Both the position numbers and the translations under genes were made by a program. Under the pieces are notes generated by a model. The model saw only the letters and a list, made by a program, of their open reading frames with translations. It made no database searches and was not told where the DNA came from. 64,000 nt of DNA from Hemicordylus capensis (Eukaryota; Chordata; Lepidosauria; Squamata; Cordylidae). The first letter of the stretch is position 1. Each line of letters starts with the position of its first letter. The stretch lies in NCBI RefSeq assembly GCF_027244095.1, contig NC_069659.1, positions 97,319,501 through 97,383,500 of the forward strand, given 5' to 3'. Shown here one piece after another: positions 1-12,338 of the stretch.

Positions 1-2470
1 GAAAAATAAAGTTCAAGAACTAGCTAACGTGATTATAGGAATACAAGAGACACGATTTTGTAAAAAGCTGGATTTTGGAAGAGTTCTTTGGCTGTTTTAG
101 AACATCTAATTTCTCTGGTTACAGCCTAAGTTGATCCTGAACACTAGTTTATAAAATGAATTATAATAGGGAAATGTTAACATGGGTGATGTTTTCCCTT
201 TACTCTTCTGTGGTCTTTATGGTCGTCTTCAAGGTAGTGAAATTGAAATTCAGCTATAATGAATGCAGCATTATTTTTCAATTTCACCTTTTGCATATTT
301 GAATCTTCCTTTCACGATTTGAAGAACAAAATAATCATCCCAGAAAAGTTATATTAAAAAGTCATCTTGTTGAGATCTTTTTGTAGTTTTTCTACAAAAA
401 TTCATTATATTAGCTCAGCCTTAGCTACTCTTTGGATTGTGGTAGGCTGCCAGGCTGCTGAAAAGTGGGTATTGAGGACAGAATGACCCAAAGGAGTGGA
501 GGAGGTTGCCTTGTGGTCATTAGATGGTTGTGAAATATGTGGTTGGTTTCTTGATAGGCACCTAAACTTCAGGAACCTCTGACTGCTATCACATAGGAAT
601 ACAGGAAGGGTTGTTGTTTTTAAAAAGGTATATATTGTATCACTGTTCTGTTTTGTAGCTTGGTTTAGTTGCTGTGTGTTCCTTAACTGTTCTCCATGAA
701 GCGCATGTAGACACAAACCACAAGGTGGTAACCACCCCAGCCTTTATGTGTGAAACGGAATTGCATCACATTTTTGATGGTATTGGAGCTATGGTTAAAA
801 ATGTGTTAAAGATGACAGGCAAATAAAGTGGATGTCTGTGATAGCACTGAGGGAGATTGCAGTTCTGACAGCACTAACTGGTACAGAATTTATTTCTAGA
901 ACTCAACTGGTTTGATTTCAGAGCACTGGAACAGCTTAGGCTTATTAAATCTTGATATCCTGCTTATTTCAACAGCTAAACTTCAGACAGCTTGGCTTCT
1001 TCCTGTTTGTTCTACAAAGACTTGCTTCATAATTAATCCAAATGGATAAGGATTCCACTAAGCAAAGTAAATATTCGAAGATAGATATTACTGTGAAGCT
1101 CATAAAGATGAAGTGCACAAGTCCTGAAAATTGCTGATATTTGGCTTGCCATTATAGTGTAATTTCCAGTGTACAGAATGTGAGGGTCAAGAGGTTCATG
1201 GCTTGTTTCTAAATCTTGGATAGAACAATGTGTCTTGTTTTTTCCCCTCCAGCCTAAATTATGAGAAGAATTGCACTCATTTGATACTGTGGCTGATATT
1301 CAGATGAAAGTTGTGTGCATACTACAGAAAAAACAAATTTTGCTTATCTCCTTTCCCTCCCCCCCCCCATACTGCTGCCTGAAAATATGTCCCAGAGGAT
1401 CATGTGACCCTCTGGGACATATTTTTGGGAAGCACAATCAGCTTCAGGGATAAGGGGAAATTGGCAAAAATTATTCCTCCCTCGTAGTCCATATGCAATG
1501 TTAATCTGAATGTCATTAAAATAATCAATTCCTGACTGGGACAAAATTTAGCTTAATATAAGCAATCATTTGGAAGAAGTAGGCTCTCTTTTGATCAGAT
1601 TCTTTGCAATTCTAATTGTATGACATATATTTTGAGAATAAATGGCTATCCTCTTAAAGTGTCCACTTGAATGTTGTTGAGAGCACATAGAATGAGTTCT
1701 GAATCACTAGGAAAATTGTCGGGAGGGGGAATAGTGAAATCTTTTAAATGTAATAAGATCAAAAGGATTGGGGCAGAAGAAGGGTTGCCCCCAATTTCAC
1801 ATCAAATTATTCCAATTCAATGTAAATTTCATTGAAGAAAATGAACAGGCTAGGAAATAACTTGTCTTCTCAAAGAGACATCTTTCTTGTCTGTGGCTAG
1901 GGGTATGACTTTTTATCATAATGTAGCAGGCCATTTGAGATTTTGTGCCAAATGATTATTCAGACTTTTTATTGTAGGAACAGTGAGTTCAAAATGTCTC
2001 CTTCCGATCTGTTGTATAACTTTTTGCCATAGATACAATTTCATTTTGGGTCTTTCCAGATGTGTCTTTTGGGTCTTTCCAGATGTTTTATTGCAATGTG
2101 ACCATTGAGTCTTGTCGCTTGTCCAGACCACATTTTCCATTTGTCACTTAAGTGTGTGATCTGCATGGCAGTCAGTGAAACACCCATATTTCTTCATATT
2201 ACCTTTACTTGATTCATTGAAAAGGAGGGAAAGGTAGACAGACCAGAGCACAACCTGTAGAGAAGTGGCTATCTGCAAATGTAGTGACATTTCATAGAGG
2301 CCACTCCCAAGGAGACTGAGGAGGGGGAAAGACTTCTTTCCCTAAAGGCTGAATAACAAAGAAACATGAATAAAAATTTAAAAGGGGCTGAAAGATGGTA
2401 ATATTGATCAAACTAGCCTCAGAGGTTTTTAGCCTACTTTCCAGAAGGCTTATGAGATCATCCAGCATTC
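1..2470. other. No gene seen
   Basis: Apart from the inverted repeat at 1382-1425, this is AT-rich sequence with only short, unmatched open frames. It lies beyond the proposed 3' end of ICOSLG. Confidence 0.6.
1382..1425. repeat. Perfect 17-bp inverted repeat
   Basis: AAAATATGTCCCAGAGG (1382-1398) and its exact complement (1409-1425) around a 10-base loop. Probably a remnant of a hairpin MITE. Confidence 0.85.
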
Positions 2471-2504
2471 TGTGTGTGTGTGTGTGTCCCCCCACTCCCC
2501 ATCA

Positions 2505-3125
2505 ACTTCACAATGCCTGGACCAATATGAACCAAATAGGGTACAGTTGTAGGGACAAATAGGGATACCTCAATGGCATAGTTTGTGGTGATGTCATACA
2601 CCTAGATTCAAGATGGTGTATGTGTGAACGTTTGAGGTGCAAGTGGGCTAACTTGTGGACTGTCTAACCAATTTGAACCAAATTAGGTACATTTGTAGTG
2701 AGTGACATACAGGGACACCTCAAGGGTGTAGTTTGTGATGATGTCATCCACCCTGATTCAAGAAGGCAGACACACAAACCTTTGAGGCGCAAGTGGGCTA
2801 ACTTGTGAACCGCCTAACTGATTTGAACCAAAGTTGCTACAGCTGCCCCATTGATGTAGTTTGTGATGATGTCATCCACCCCAATCCAAGATGGCAAACA
2901 TTTGAATTATTGGGGCACACGTGCACTAACTTGTGTGCTGTCTAACCAATTTGAACCAAATTTGGTACAGTTGTAGTGAGTAACACACAGGGACACCTCA
3001 GTGGTGTAGTTTGTAATGATGTCATCCTCCCTGATCCAAGATGGTGGACACATAAACACTTGAGGTGCAAGAGGTCTAACTTGACCTCAGTTTGAACCAA
3101 ATTTAGTCCAGTTATAGGGATAGTG
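2505..3125. repeat. Satellite-like tandem array, unit about 145 bp
   Basis: About four and a half diverged units. Landmarks recur every 127-150 bp: ccaatttgaaccaaat (2521, 2667, 2816, 2943, 3087) and gtttgtgatgatgtcatcc (2586, 2729, 2859, 3009). It follows a (GT)n run at about 2470-2487. One solitary unit of the same sequence is at 31975-32130, also beside a (GT)n run. Confidence 0.9.
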
Positions 3126-3600
3126 AAAGGAAAGAGGGCAGATTACGGCTATTAGTTCTTACTATAACTTGTTTTAATTTAAAACACGACCATGGTGAGA
3201 ACCAGAAGAAGCATGTACTGAGGTGCAGAATGAGTGGATGCTCACTTTCACATGTAAGCACTTTCCCCCCTGGCTCTCACCTAATGTGGTCTCTTTTTAT
3301 AGAGGCCAGTTTAATCAATATTACCATCTTTCATCCCATTTAATTTATTATTCCGCCTTTAAGGAAAAAAGCCCTCTCAGCCTCCCTTCTCTCTTTGTGT
3401 GTGGCCCTCCAAATGGTTGTTGCTACTCGTCAGTGTTGCAGAGAAGTAGGAGCCACTCTAAACCACATCAAAAGGGCACTTGAAGCATTGTTTCCCTATG
3501 ACATTGAAATCATGGAAATTTAAATAGAAAACAGTCAAGCCTCTGAGTGCTCATGGACAAACTAAAACTAGGATGATAATAATAATAATAATAATTAATA

Positions 3601-4297
3601 ACAACAACCGCCTTTGTAAAGAAGCAGATGAAACCATGGACCACCTAATCAGCTGTTGTAAAAAGATTGCACAGACTGACTACAAACAAAGGCATGACAA
3701 AGTAGCAGGGATGATACACTGGAACATCTGCAAAAAATACAAGCTACCTGTAGCCAAAAATTGGTGGGACCATCAAATTGAAAAAGTGGTAGAAAATGAA
3801 GTTGTAAAAATATTATGGGACTTCCGACTACAAACAGACAAACATCTGCCACACAATACACCAGATATAACTGTAGTCGAGAAGAAAGGGGGGGAAAGTC
3901 AAAATAATCGACATAGCAATACCAGGGGATAGCAGAATAGAAGAAAAAGAAAGAGAAAAAAATCACCAAATACGAAGATCTACAAATTGAAATTGAAAGG
4001 CTGTAGCAGAAAAAGACCCAAATAATCCCAGTGGTAATTGGCGCCCTGGGTGCAGTTCCAAAAGACCTTGAAGAGCACCTCAACACCATAGGAGCCACAG
4101 AAATCACCATCAGCCAGTTACAAAAAGCAGCTTTACTGGGAACAGCCTATATTCTGCGACGATATCTATAACAACTGACAATAAAATTCAGCCATCCCAG
4201 GTCCTTGGGAAGGACTCGATGTCTGGATAAAACAAACCAGTCAATAACACCTGTCTGACTGTGTAAACAAGAAATAATAATAATAATTAATTAATAA
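3601..4297 (+). mobile_element. R4/Dong-clade LINE, 3' end with endonuclease region
   Basis: The reading L-C-K-E-A-D-E-T-M-D-H-L-I-S-C-C followed by H-D-K-V-A-G-M-I-H-W-N-I-C-K-K-Y, V-V-E-N-E-V-V-K-I-L-W-D-F, and P-D-I-T-V-V-E-K-K is the C-terminal zinc-knuckle and restriction-like endonuclease region of R2/R4-type LINEs. A frameshift near 3890 moves the continuation I-I-D-I-A-I-P-G-D into another frame. The 3' UTR ends in (AAT)n, and the 5' flank (3574-3600) is also (AAT)n, matching the TAA-repeat target preference of the Dong lineage. Confidence 0.88.
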
Positions 4298-5327
4298 TGA
4301 TTCCTTAATAAATTGTGCTCCCAAAAGCATATCCTACAAGTGGACTTTTTAGACCATTGTAATTAAATATATGTGCTAATAGTGGTGGTTTCTAGAAACT
4401 CGTGATATTTAAAATTTGACCCTGATTTCCTGTGCCAGATTCATGTGATAGTCCCTGGCCCTTTCACAAAGAGAAATCAGATTCTGTTCCTAATTGTGGC
4501 TTGTGTTTGGCAACAGTAAAATTGATTCCTCTTTCCCCCTGAAAGTCCCTTTTCCCCTACTACTCAGGGAATTTATTTCTTGTGGTTGCAAAATCTTCCT
4601 TATGTGTAGGAATCAAGCCATACAGTTATGTGGCATCTTTCTTTGAAAGAGTAGGGAAGAATTGTGTCTTATCCAACAACTTCATTTTCAAAGATTTAAT
4701 AGCAAATTAGTTTGTCATGAAGCAACAGATGTTGATTGACCTGGGGGGAGGGCATAAAACCTATCCAGTTTCCATGATATGATCTTGAGAATGTACCCAC
4801 CATTTTCAAGGAGAACATCAGGAACTACTTTGAGTTCTGGACCTCATTGATAGGGAACCAGAGGAATTGTGGAATGAAATCAAAGAAGTTGTTAAGGACG
4901 AATGTGAACAGAGACTGCCAAAGACCAAGAAACAGAAGAAAGCAAAATTGATGTCAGAACAAACAGTGGAAATTGTCAAGAGGAGAGAAGTCAAAGTCAA
5001 GAAATATAAAGACCTCAGGAAGGAACTTAATAGGGAATTTCAGAAAGCTGTTAGAAGAGACAAGGAACAATACTACAACGACATCTGTAAAGAATGGAAA
5101 TAGACACTGAAAAACAAGGAAAGTTTTCCAAAAGATCACTGAGCTCAGAAGGCAGTTCCAACCTCAAACTGGTATGTTAAGGGATGCCAAAGGACAGGTA
5201 GTAACTGATTCAGAGAAGATCAAACAGCGAATGCAGGAATATAGTGAAAATCTGTACAACAGGGATGTCAACCTCCAAGATACTCTAGAAGATATTCTCT
5301 ACTTGCAAGAACCTCTAGTACAGGAAG

Positions 5328-5494
5328 CAGGGGTGTAGCTAGGGGAGAGGGGCCCGTGTTCATCCCTCTCTCTGGTGGCCCCTCAGAGTGAGGGAGATAA
5401 TGAAGAAAATAGTGAGGGGTGGAGCTGGAGGGCCCTCAGGAGCTGGGGGCCCATGTTCTTTGAGCCCTTTCGCTCAATTATAGGTACGCCCCTG
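5328..5494. mobile_element. hAT-like MITE nested in the BovB LINE
   Basis: A 167-bp insert with inverted termini CAGGGGTGTAGCTA and, read inward from the other end, CAGGGGCGTACCTA. It is flanked by near-identical 8-mers, acaggaag (5320-5327) and atgggaag (5495-5502). This is the structure of a non-autonomous hAT element. It splits the BovB reading frame, so it is younger than the BovB insertion. Confidence 0.85.
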
Positions 5495-6380
5495 ATGGGA
5501 AGATAGTTAGATCAGCGCTCCGGTTATTACTAAGTCGGAAGGCTACAGGAATTGATGGAATAGCTACAGAAATATGGCAGGCAACAGAAGAAGAATCAGT
5601 CAAGGCTCTAACCAAACTATGCCAGCAAATTTGGAGAATGACACAGTGGCCAACAGATTGGAAGAGGTCAGTCTACATACCCATACCAAAGAAAGGAGAC
5701 TTAACAGATTGCACAAACCATCTCACAATATCCTTAATTTCACATGTTATTAAAATAATGCTCAGGATCATCCAATGTAGATTAGAGCCCTATATGGAAG
5801 TGGAAATGCCGGATGTCCAAGCTGGTTTCAGAAAAGGCCGAGGAACAAGATACATGATTGCTGATGCATGCTAGATAATTGAGAAAGCCAAAGAATACCA
5901 GAAAGAAGTCAATATGTGCTTTATTGACTACAGAAAAGCCTTTGATTGAGTAAACCATGTCAAGTTGTGGAATATCCTTAGAAAAATGGGCATCCCAGAA
6001 CATCTTATTGTTCTCATGAGAAAGCTATACACAGGACAGGAAGCCACAGTCCAGATGGAACATTTTGAAAGAGACCAATTCCAGATTGACAATGGAGTAA
6101 GACAAGGCTGTATACTTTCTCCTTTATTCAACTTATATGCTGAACATATACTGAGAGAAGCTACATTGGAAGAAGATGAGCATGGTTATAAAGTTGGAGG
6201 AAGAAACATCAATAACCTGCGCTATACTGATAACACCAATCTGATAGCTGAGAATGCGGATGATCTGCAGGCTCTAGTAATGAAAATCAAGGAGCACAGA
6301 GAAAAAAAATGTGATTGCAACTAAATGTCAAGACTAAACGAATGACAACGGGTACTGCAACCAGCATCAGAATTGATAAT

Positions 6381-6513
6381 TTTTGTGTTTTTTTATTTAT
6401 TGTTAAATTTATATACCGCCTTTCATTAAAATAATCCCAAGGCGGTTTACAGCAAAATTTTAAAACAAGATTGTAAAAAAGACACAATTAACATATTAAG
6501 CTAAATAATAATA
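6381..6513 (-). mobile_element. L2-type LINE 3' tail nested in the BovB LINE
   Basis: On the minus strand this is the familiar tail with paired CCGCC/GGCGG blocks around a TATAAAT stretch. Removing it restores the BovB order G-A-T-A-A-T-G-A-A-G-A-C, with a short ATAAT repeat on both sides. It inserted after the BovB copy. Confidence 0.75.
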
Positions 6514-7589
6514 ATGAAGACATTGAAGTGGTGGATAGCTTCTGCCTTTTAGGATCAACCATTAGCCGTAAAGCATCCAGCAGTCAAGAAATATGCCACA
6601 GACTAGTAGTTGGTAGGGTTGCAATGAAGGCCTTGGAAAGGATATTTAGATGCCCTGACGTGTCTATACCTACAAAGATTAGAATCATTCAGCCAATGGT
6701 TTTCCCCGTGAAACTCTATGGATGTGAAAGCTGGACTTTGGAGAAGCAAGATAGAAAAAGTATTGATGCTTTTGAACTTGGGTGCTGGAGAAGACTTTTG
6801 AGGATACCATGGACAGCCAGGAAAACAAACAAATGGATCCTAGAACAAATCAATCCAGAATTTTCACTCAAGGCAGAAATGACCAGGCTCAAGTTATCAT
6901 ACTTCAGACACATTATGTAAAAACCCAGCTCCCTTGAGAAGTCCATAATGCTGGGAAACATTGAAGGAAAGAGAAGAAGAGAATGACTAGCAGCAAGGTG
7001 GACGGACTCAATTATGATAGTAATGAATGCACCACTGAGAGACCTTAAAGTACAAGTTGAAGACAGATCATCCTCGAGAGAATCTATCTATGTGATCGCT
7101 AAGAGTCAGCACCAACTTGATGGCACTTGATCGATTGATCAATCATATCCAGTTAATGTGAAGAAAAAGGACCAATCACAAGAACCACAATTTATTGATC
7201 TGAGCTTACAAGCAGTCGCACAGAATTTAGCCACTTTCAGATTTAAGGGGAGTAAGTTTAAAGACCCTTCCCCCCCACATTGTGGTCCTAATCCAGATTC
7301 CACCCACCCACCCCTGCAGGGGACAGGGATGAAGGAAGGTTGCCAGCAGCCTCCTCTTCATTCCTTATGCTTTGTGCAAGCTTTGCAAGGAGAGGCAAGG
7401 GCCAGATTTGTCCCAAACAGCTGCTCTGATGAGAGCAGCAGGGGGCATCTTGCCACCAATACTCTGTTACCTGAGTGCCGTGCCTCACCTCACCTCACCT
7501 CACCGCATGGACGTACCGCCCTTGATCTAGCCAAAGCTAAGCACTGCTAACGCCCACTGAACTCAGCAGAAGCAAATGCTTTACCTATC

Positions 7590-7665
7590 CTATGTTGTAA
7601 ACTGCCCAGAAATGGATGTTTGGGGCAGTGTACAAATAAAATAAAATAAAATAAAATATACTAAT
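7590..7665 (+). mobile_element. L2-type tail fragment
   Basis: GTAAACTGCCCAGAAATGGA ... GGGGCAGTGTACAAATAAAA followed by an (AAAAT)n run: the short 3' tail of an L2-like LINE. Confidence 0.65.
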
Positions 7666-9127
7666 AAAACCTATTAGACAACAATGCTTAACTCTGAGTG
7701 TACTCTCCTCAAGCCCTTTGAAAATCAGTCATGATTTGGCAAACAAAAAAACGTTACTTGTTCTACTACGAAAGTTCTCAAAATGCTATTAGTTTTGTTT
7801 TTACTTTTTAAAAAAGGAGATCCTTCTCAAATACTGGTGCACACAATATAAATTCTTAGCCAAGTGTGGTAGGGAGAGGAGTAGGGAAACCTAGTGGGGC
7901 TTTCCTAGGAAGTTGAAGGGAAAGTTTTGTTTCATAGCTATTTCAAGCTCATAGGCATTCAGTCACTGAAATACTTTTCAAGTGACTCCTGACTCTATGG
8001 AACATTTCCAGGATGAAGTGAAACCTGCTACCTTAGGAGTGGCTACTAACTGGGGAATTTCTTAGCTTCCACATACAAGTTTTCTCAGCTTTATTCTGTC
8101 TGCTAAGTGTTTCACTCTTAAGGGGAAAGTGGCACAGAATGTTGTATTTTCTGGGGAGAAGAAAAAACAGGAACAGGAAAGGGAAACCCACCCACACCCA
8201 AATCGCAGTGACTTGTCAGATTGTTGTTCTGTTGTACTATGTGTAGCTGCTTCTTAGTTGCAGGGAATCCAAATATCTTTTCCTTGCCTGGCACACCTTT
8301 TGGAAAGCAAATTGTATGTCCACAATAGCTAAATCCCATGGACACTCATGGGATAATACTTATGATTAGTGACCAGTAACACAATCCTTATCTTGAGAAT
8401 GGATTTGAAAAATTCCACTTTAAACATTATTGTTAATGAATGAATGCTCCACCAGATTTGCCTGTGCCAGATACTGGAAGCTCCATACCACCTCCCTCAA
8501 TAAGAAAACCGTGGAAGATATAGAACAGGATATCAAAAATTCCAAATGACATTCAGTTCAGTAAAAGAAACATGGAAATTACTAAGTCATGGATGTAAGA
8601 TAAACAGGATAAAGTCAATGAAAATTATGTACAACTCTTCTGTGTACATAATTGTTACAATCAACAAGTCTCTATGATAATTATTGATTACAATTGGCAT
8701 ATCTATAATCAGTTTTTAATATATTCTAATTCTGTACACATATACATGTATAATAAAAACATATTACACCCCCTCCCCTTTCAACAATATGGGTCACAAT
8801 CCAGCCAAAGTGAAGCACCATAAAATCCAAGCATAAAATGTCAAAGGTTAAGCATATAACTTAGTTCTGTTAAAACTGGTGACATTGGCTGGATTGTTCC
8901 AATGGTTATGTGTTCTCCCTCTCCAGGACTGGGCTGCACACCTAAGTTTAAAGAAAAAAGGATAAGTAAGCTGTGAACCAGGGAACATGCTAGCTCTTCT
9001 GCCTGCAGCAAAGCTCCCCTTACATTGCATGGGGACAGTACAGTGCACTACCAGTGTTAGAGTTAACTAGTACTATTCTAGCATACATCTTCACCATGAA
9101 GTGTATCCGTGACAAGACCAGCTCATA
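7666..9127. other. No gene seen; candidate splice acceptor at 8152
   Basis: No repeat or protein is recognised. The minus strand has a strong acceptor tract (TTTTTTCTTCTCCCCAG) ending at 8152, followed by an open phase-1 frame of about 31 codons. It is a rival for the last ICOSLG exon. Confidence 0.4.
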
Positions 9128-9545
9128 ATGTCTGTTCTCATGAGCAGCCGAACTCGGGCTATGACAGGTCAGCCGGGGTTAGGCTGCTCATATGCACTGC
9201 ACGATCCGCGTGTGCAGTGCTGGGATCTGCATGGATCCTGCGCTGCCCACCCACCTAACCCTACTTTGTACTTTGTAACCCTACTTAGCCTTTACCCAAG
9301 GTCGTGTGTGCGTGCACGAGTCAGCTGCTTAGGTGCCCAGTTCCTGGGGGATTCCCCCAATGCACTGTGCTCATCGTGCAGTGCGTTGAGGGATATTCGG
9401 AGCATGGGAGAACAAGTCCCAGCCTTGAACAATCTGCACTGCACAGAGCAGCAAGGATCATCTGGGCATCTGGCAGCGTGCCAAAGACTCATCAAAGGAT
9501 TGTCTAGGAGGGAAGGCAAAACCTCTCTTAAAGACATCCAGGTTG
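9128..9545. mobile_element. Multi-hairpin MITE family member
   Basis: Starts ctcatgagcagccgaactcg and contains paired GC-rich blocks (gcactgcac/gtgcagtgc) like the other members. The plus-strand open frame across it has no protein match. Confidence 0.55.
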
Positions 9546-10029
9546 TTGGCTGTCACCACATCTTGTGGCAGCGAATTCCTTTTGGATTTCACTACCCGAA
9601 AGTTTGGTATCATCTGCAAATTTGGCCACCTCGCTGCTTACACCTAATTAGATCATTTATGAATAAATTAAAAAGCACTGGTCCCAGTACAGATCCCTGG
9701 AGGACCCCACTTCTTACTTCCCTCCATTGTGAAAACTCTCCATAGGCTGATTTATAAACATCTACTCAAGTGCACATAGAAACATACACATGGTGGTCAA
9801 AAGCAAAAAAAAGCAAAAAAGGTTCTCCCACCAAAAATGTATTGCCTAAATATTGGCAAGAGAAGGGATATTAGAAAACAGCACATGGCTCCAAGTTCTT
9901 GACCAAAGGACATCATTTGGGAAACTCATTATCTGCAGTCAAGTGTGGCTCTCTGAATGTTACTAGCTGAACCTGGACAGAGCATCTGTGCACTAGTGCT
10001 AGTGCACTCAGCCTTCCCACCCCCTCACT

Positions 10030-10660
10030 CAGCCTTCCCTTGGTGGGAAGAGACTTGGTGGGGCGACAGAGGCCCCCCTTACTCAGCTGCCCTCTCCTGC
10101 TTGGCCTCCCCCACAGGCTTGGCAGGGTGACGGAAGGCCCCACTCATCGTCCTTCTGTTCACCCGTTCCTCCTTTTTACTGAAGAGGAAGCCCATTGAAC
10201 TAGATCATTTACTTCTGTGCAATCCCACTTGTTTACTACAAGGCAAAGGGCAGGGAGCGAGAACAGTCACTTACTTAAAAGGAAGCCCATTGAACTGAAT
10301 GCTGATTCGTTTACTTCTGTGCAATCCCACGGCCCTCACCACAGGAGCACTTGCCTCCCCTCCTATTTCTTCCTTACTCAGATGGTGTGCTGCCTCCCTC
10401 CTCCCTCCTCAGGAGAAGGCCTGGCAGGAGGGAAGCAGCGAGGGCGATGGAGAAGAGAAAGGCACCCCACTGCCGCCACGAGGCTCCCCAGCCCTAGTGA
10501 GGCTCTGCCTGGGGCACCAACTGAGGGGGAGTGGTGGAGGCGGCGGCTGCTGCTGCTTCTACAACTGCCCCCAGCAGCCGCAGTGGGGAAGCTGAGGGGC
10601 TGCTGGCTGCTGCCACCACGATAGAAGAGAGTGCCCACCTGGGCGCGCCAGTTCCTCTCT
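10030..10660. other. GC-rich block without recognisable gene
   Basis: High GC with many open frames on both strands, none with a protein match. The segment gcccattgaact ... tttacttctgtgcaatccca occurs twice (about 10190-10228 and 10287-10328), which marks repeat sequence. Confidence 0.5.
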
Positions 10661-11754
10661 TCCCCCTTTCCAGGCTCACCACAGGATTCCCTTTTGCTCC
10701 CCCATTTAAGAAATAATTTAAAAAATACATTCCTGGAATCACTTGTGCAAATGATGCAACAACAAAAGGTTTTTGGAATGGTACTTTCTCCTGCTGGCGG
10801 ATTAGCACAAGGCAGCCGAGAAATTATATAAATATATATTTAACGGTTGTCACGTCACACACACTCCACGACTCCATTGGCCCAAATGGAGCAGGAGGGC
10901 GGGGGCAGATAAACATGTTTCAATGAAAACATTTATGCTGTCTGGAAAACACTTTACAGCATAAACATATCAGCTCAAAACACGGGAAAGCTGGAATTAA
11001 TCTTGACTTATTAAAATGGGGAACAAAAATACATTTAGAGGAATACATTGTCTCTGCTAAGCTACTTAGTCTGGTTTTGACAACACCAGTCTGAGCCAGC
11101 CAATGAACCGTTCTTTGTGTGTCTGTGGTGCAATGTGCAAACTAAGGACTCATCATGTGCCTGCACCTCTGGAATTATGTACAGCTTCCAGATTGACATG
11201 AAACTCATAAATCTTGCTGTGGCGGGGCTGCTCTGCACGTTGCAAGAAGGGAGGGTCGGATAGACTTCCTCTGCAGATGCAGGTTTGTAACAGCCACAGT
11301 AGGCCCCTCTATAGGCAGCAGAGCACTTATCCAGGGAAGTGTTTGTCCCTGCTTACTGGGTAGTAAGCGCAAACACCAACTCAAATGCCCCAGTGGGCCG
11401 GAACCAGCCGTGACTTGGTGTGTGTGAGGTCTGAAGTCAACCTTCATCAACATTAAGTACTACATTACAATTAATTATTAAAAACATAAATGAAAGTGAG
11501 GGGGCAGAGGGTGGGAGTCAGAGGAAAAGAGGAGAGGAAAGGATTGTGTCAATGGGCTCTGGCCCAGGGGTGAGGCGCATCTGGTCTCAAGTGGCCAACT
11601 GAATTGAGCCTCTGCTGCTCATCAGTAGGGCAGAGCAGGAGGAGCTCTCCATAGCTCCTGCTGTTGCTGCAGGATCGTCCTACTTGGAGGGCCAGCAAAA
11701 ATGCCCCATGGGTTGGATCTGACCCTTGGGCCTTATGTTGTACAAACCTGGGGT

Positions 11755-11912
11755 AGAGACCTTTTAAAGGGGTGGCTTTCTTATATTTAGCAGGTGGAGT
11801 GTGACTGTCCCTATTCAGCTTAGCATCATATTGTTCCAGTGGCTGTTGCTGGTATATCCCTTTTGTTTCTCATTCGACTGCAAAGCCCTATGGGGAAGAA
11901 AACTATTTTCTC
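11755..11912 (+). mobile_element. Non-LTR 3'-end fragment (copy C, truncated)
   Basis: Diverged copy of the 23.6-kb family (ggtggctttcttatatttag, ccagtggctgttgctgg); it stops before the tail. Confidence 0.6.
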
Positions 11913-12338
11913 ATGCCTTTTGGTAAGTAAAAGGGAAATATTTTTGATTAGTTAATTATATGCAAATGTTCTTAATACATAGCTGGAAGGGGAAAATTAG
12001 ATGTTCTCAGAGATAGGATCTACTTGTGCCTTGATTTTCTATTTCTGATACACTAGGTGAATGCTTGGCTCATGGATCTTGCTAGGAGTGAGTCAACAAG
12101 TGCTACATGAATGCCAGAGTTGATGGAGCTCACTGGGGGCAAGATCTACAAGCCCCGCCTTTTCCAATACAGCAAAAGGGAAAAGTTGAGCATGAATTCC
12201 AAAGGTCATCACTAGAGATCCTGGAGTCCTGCTTTGTAGGCTACAAAAGAACTGGGGAGTCAGAAAATCCCAATGCTTCTGCTGCTGCTTCTGCTTCTGT
12301 AAGGCCTGCATCTGATCAACATTCACACCAACTCCAAG

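Larger units (their letters stand above)
4803..7145 (+). mobile_element. BovB (RTE-clade) LINE, nearly full length of RT part, inactive
   Basis: Conserved BovB blocks occur in order: L-W-N-E-I-K-E-V-V-K-D-E and Q-K-A-V-R-R-D-K-E-Q-Y-Y-N-D-I (from 4867), D-W-K-R-S-V-Y-I-P-I-P-K-K-G-D (5650), M-P-D-V-Q-A-G-F-R-K-G-R-G-T-R (5808), N-G-V-R-Q-G-C-I-L-S-P (about 6090), and C-E-S-W-T-L-E-K-Q-D-R-K-S-I-D-A-F-E-L (6723). The catalytic Y-A-D-D motif has decayed to L-R-Y-T-D-N-T, and several stops and frameshifts break the frame. No apurinic endonuclease domain is seen, so the copy is 5' truncated. The 3' end is G-A-G-T-C-A-G-C-A-C-C-A-A-C-T-T-G-A-T-G-G-C-A-C (from about 7103). Two other elements are nested inside. 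Confidence 0.93.

Noticed and set aside
2505-3125. Regularly spaced repeats, considered as CRISPR-like
   Set aside because: The units are contiguous diverged satellite copies with no unique spacers, in a vertebrate nuclear genome.
3573-3932. A 119-codon plus-strand open frame, considered as a host gene
   Set aside because: It is the C-terminal endonuclease region of an R4-type LINE.
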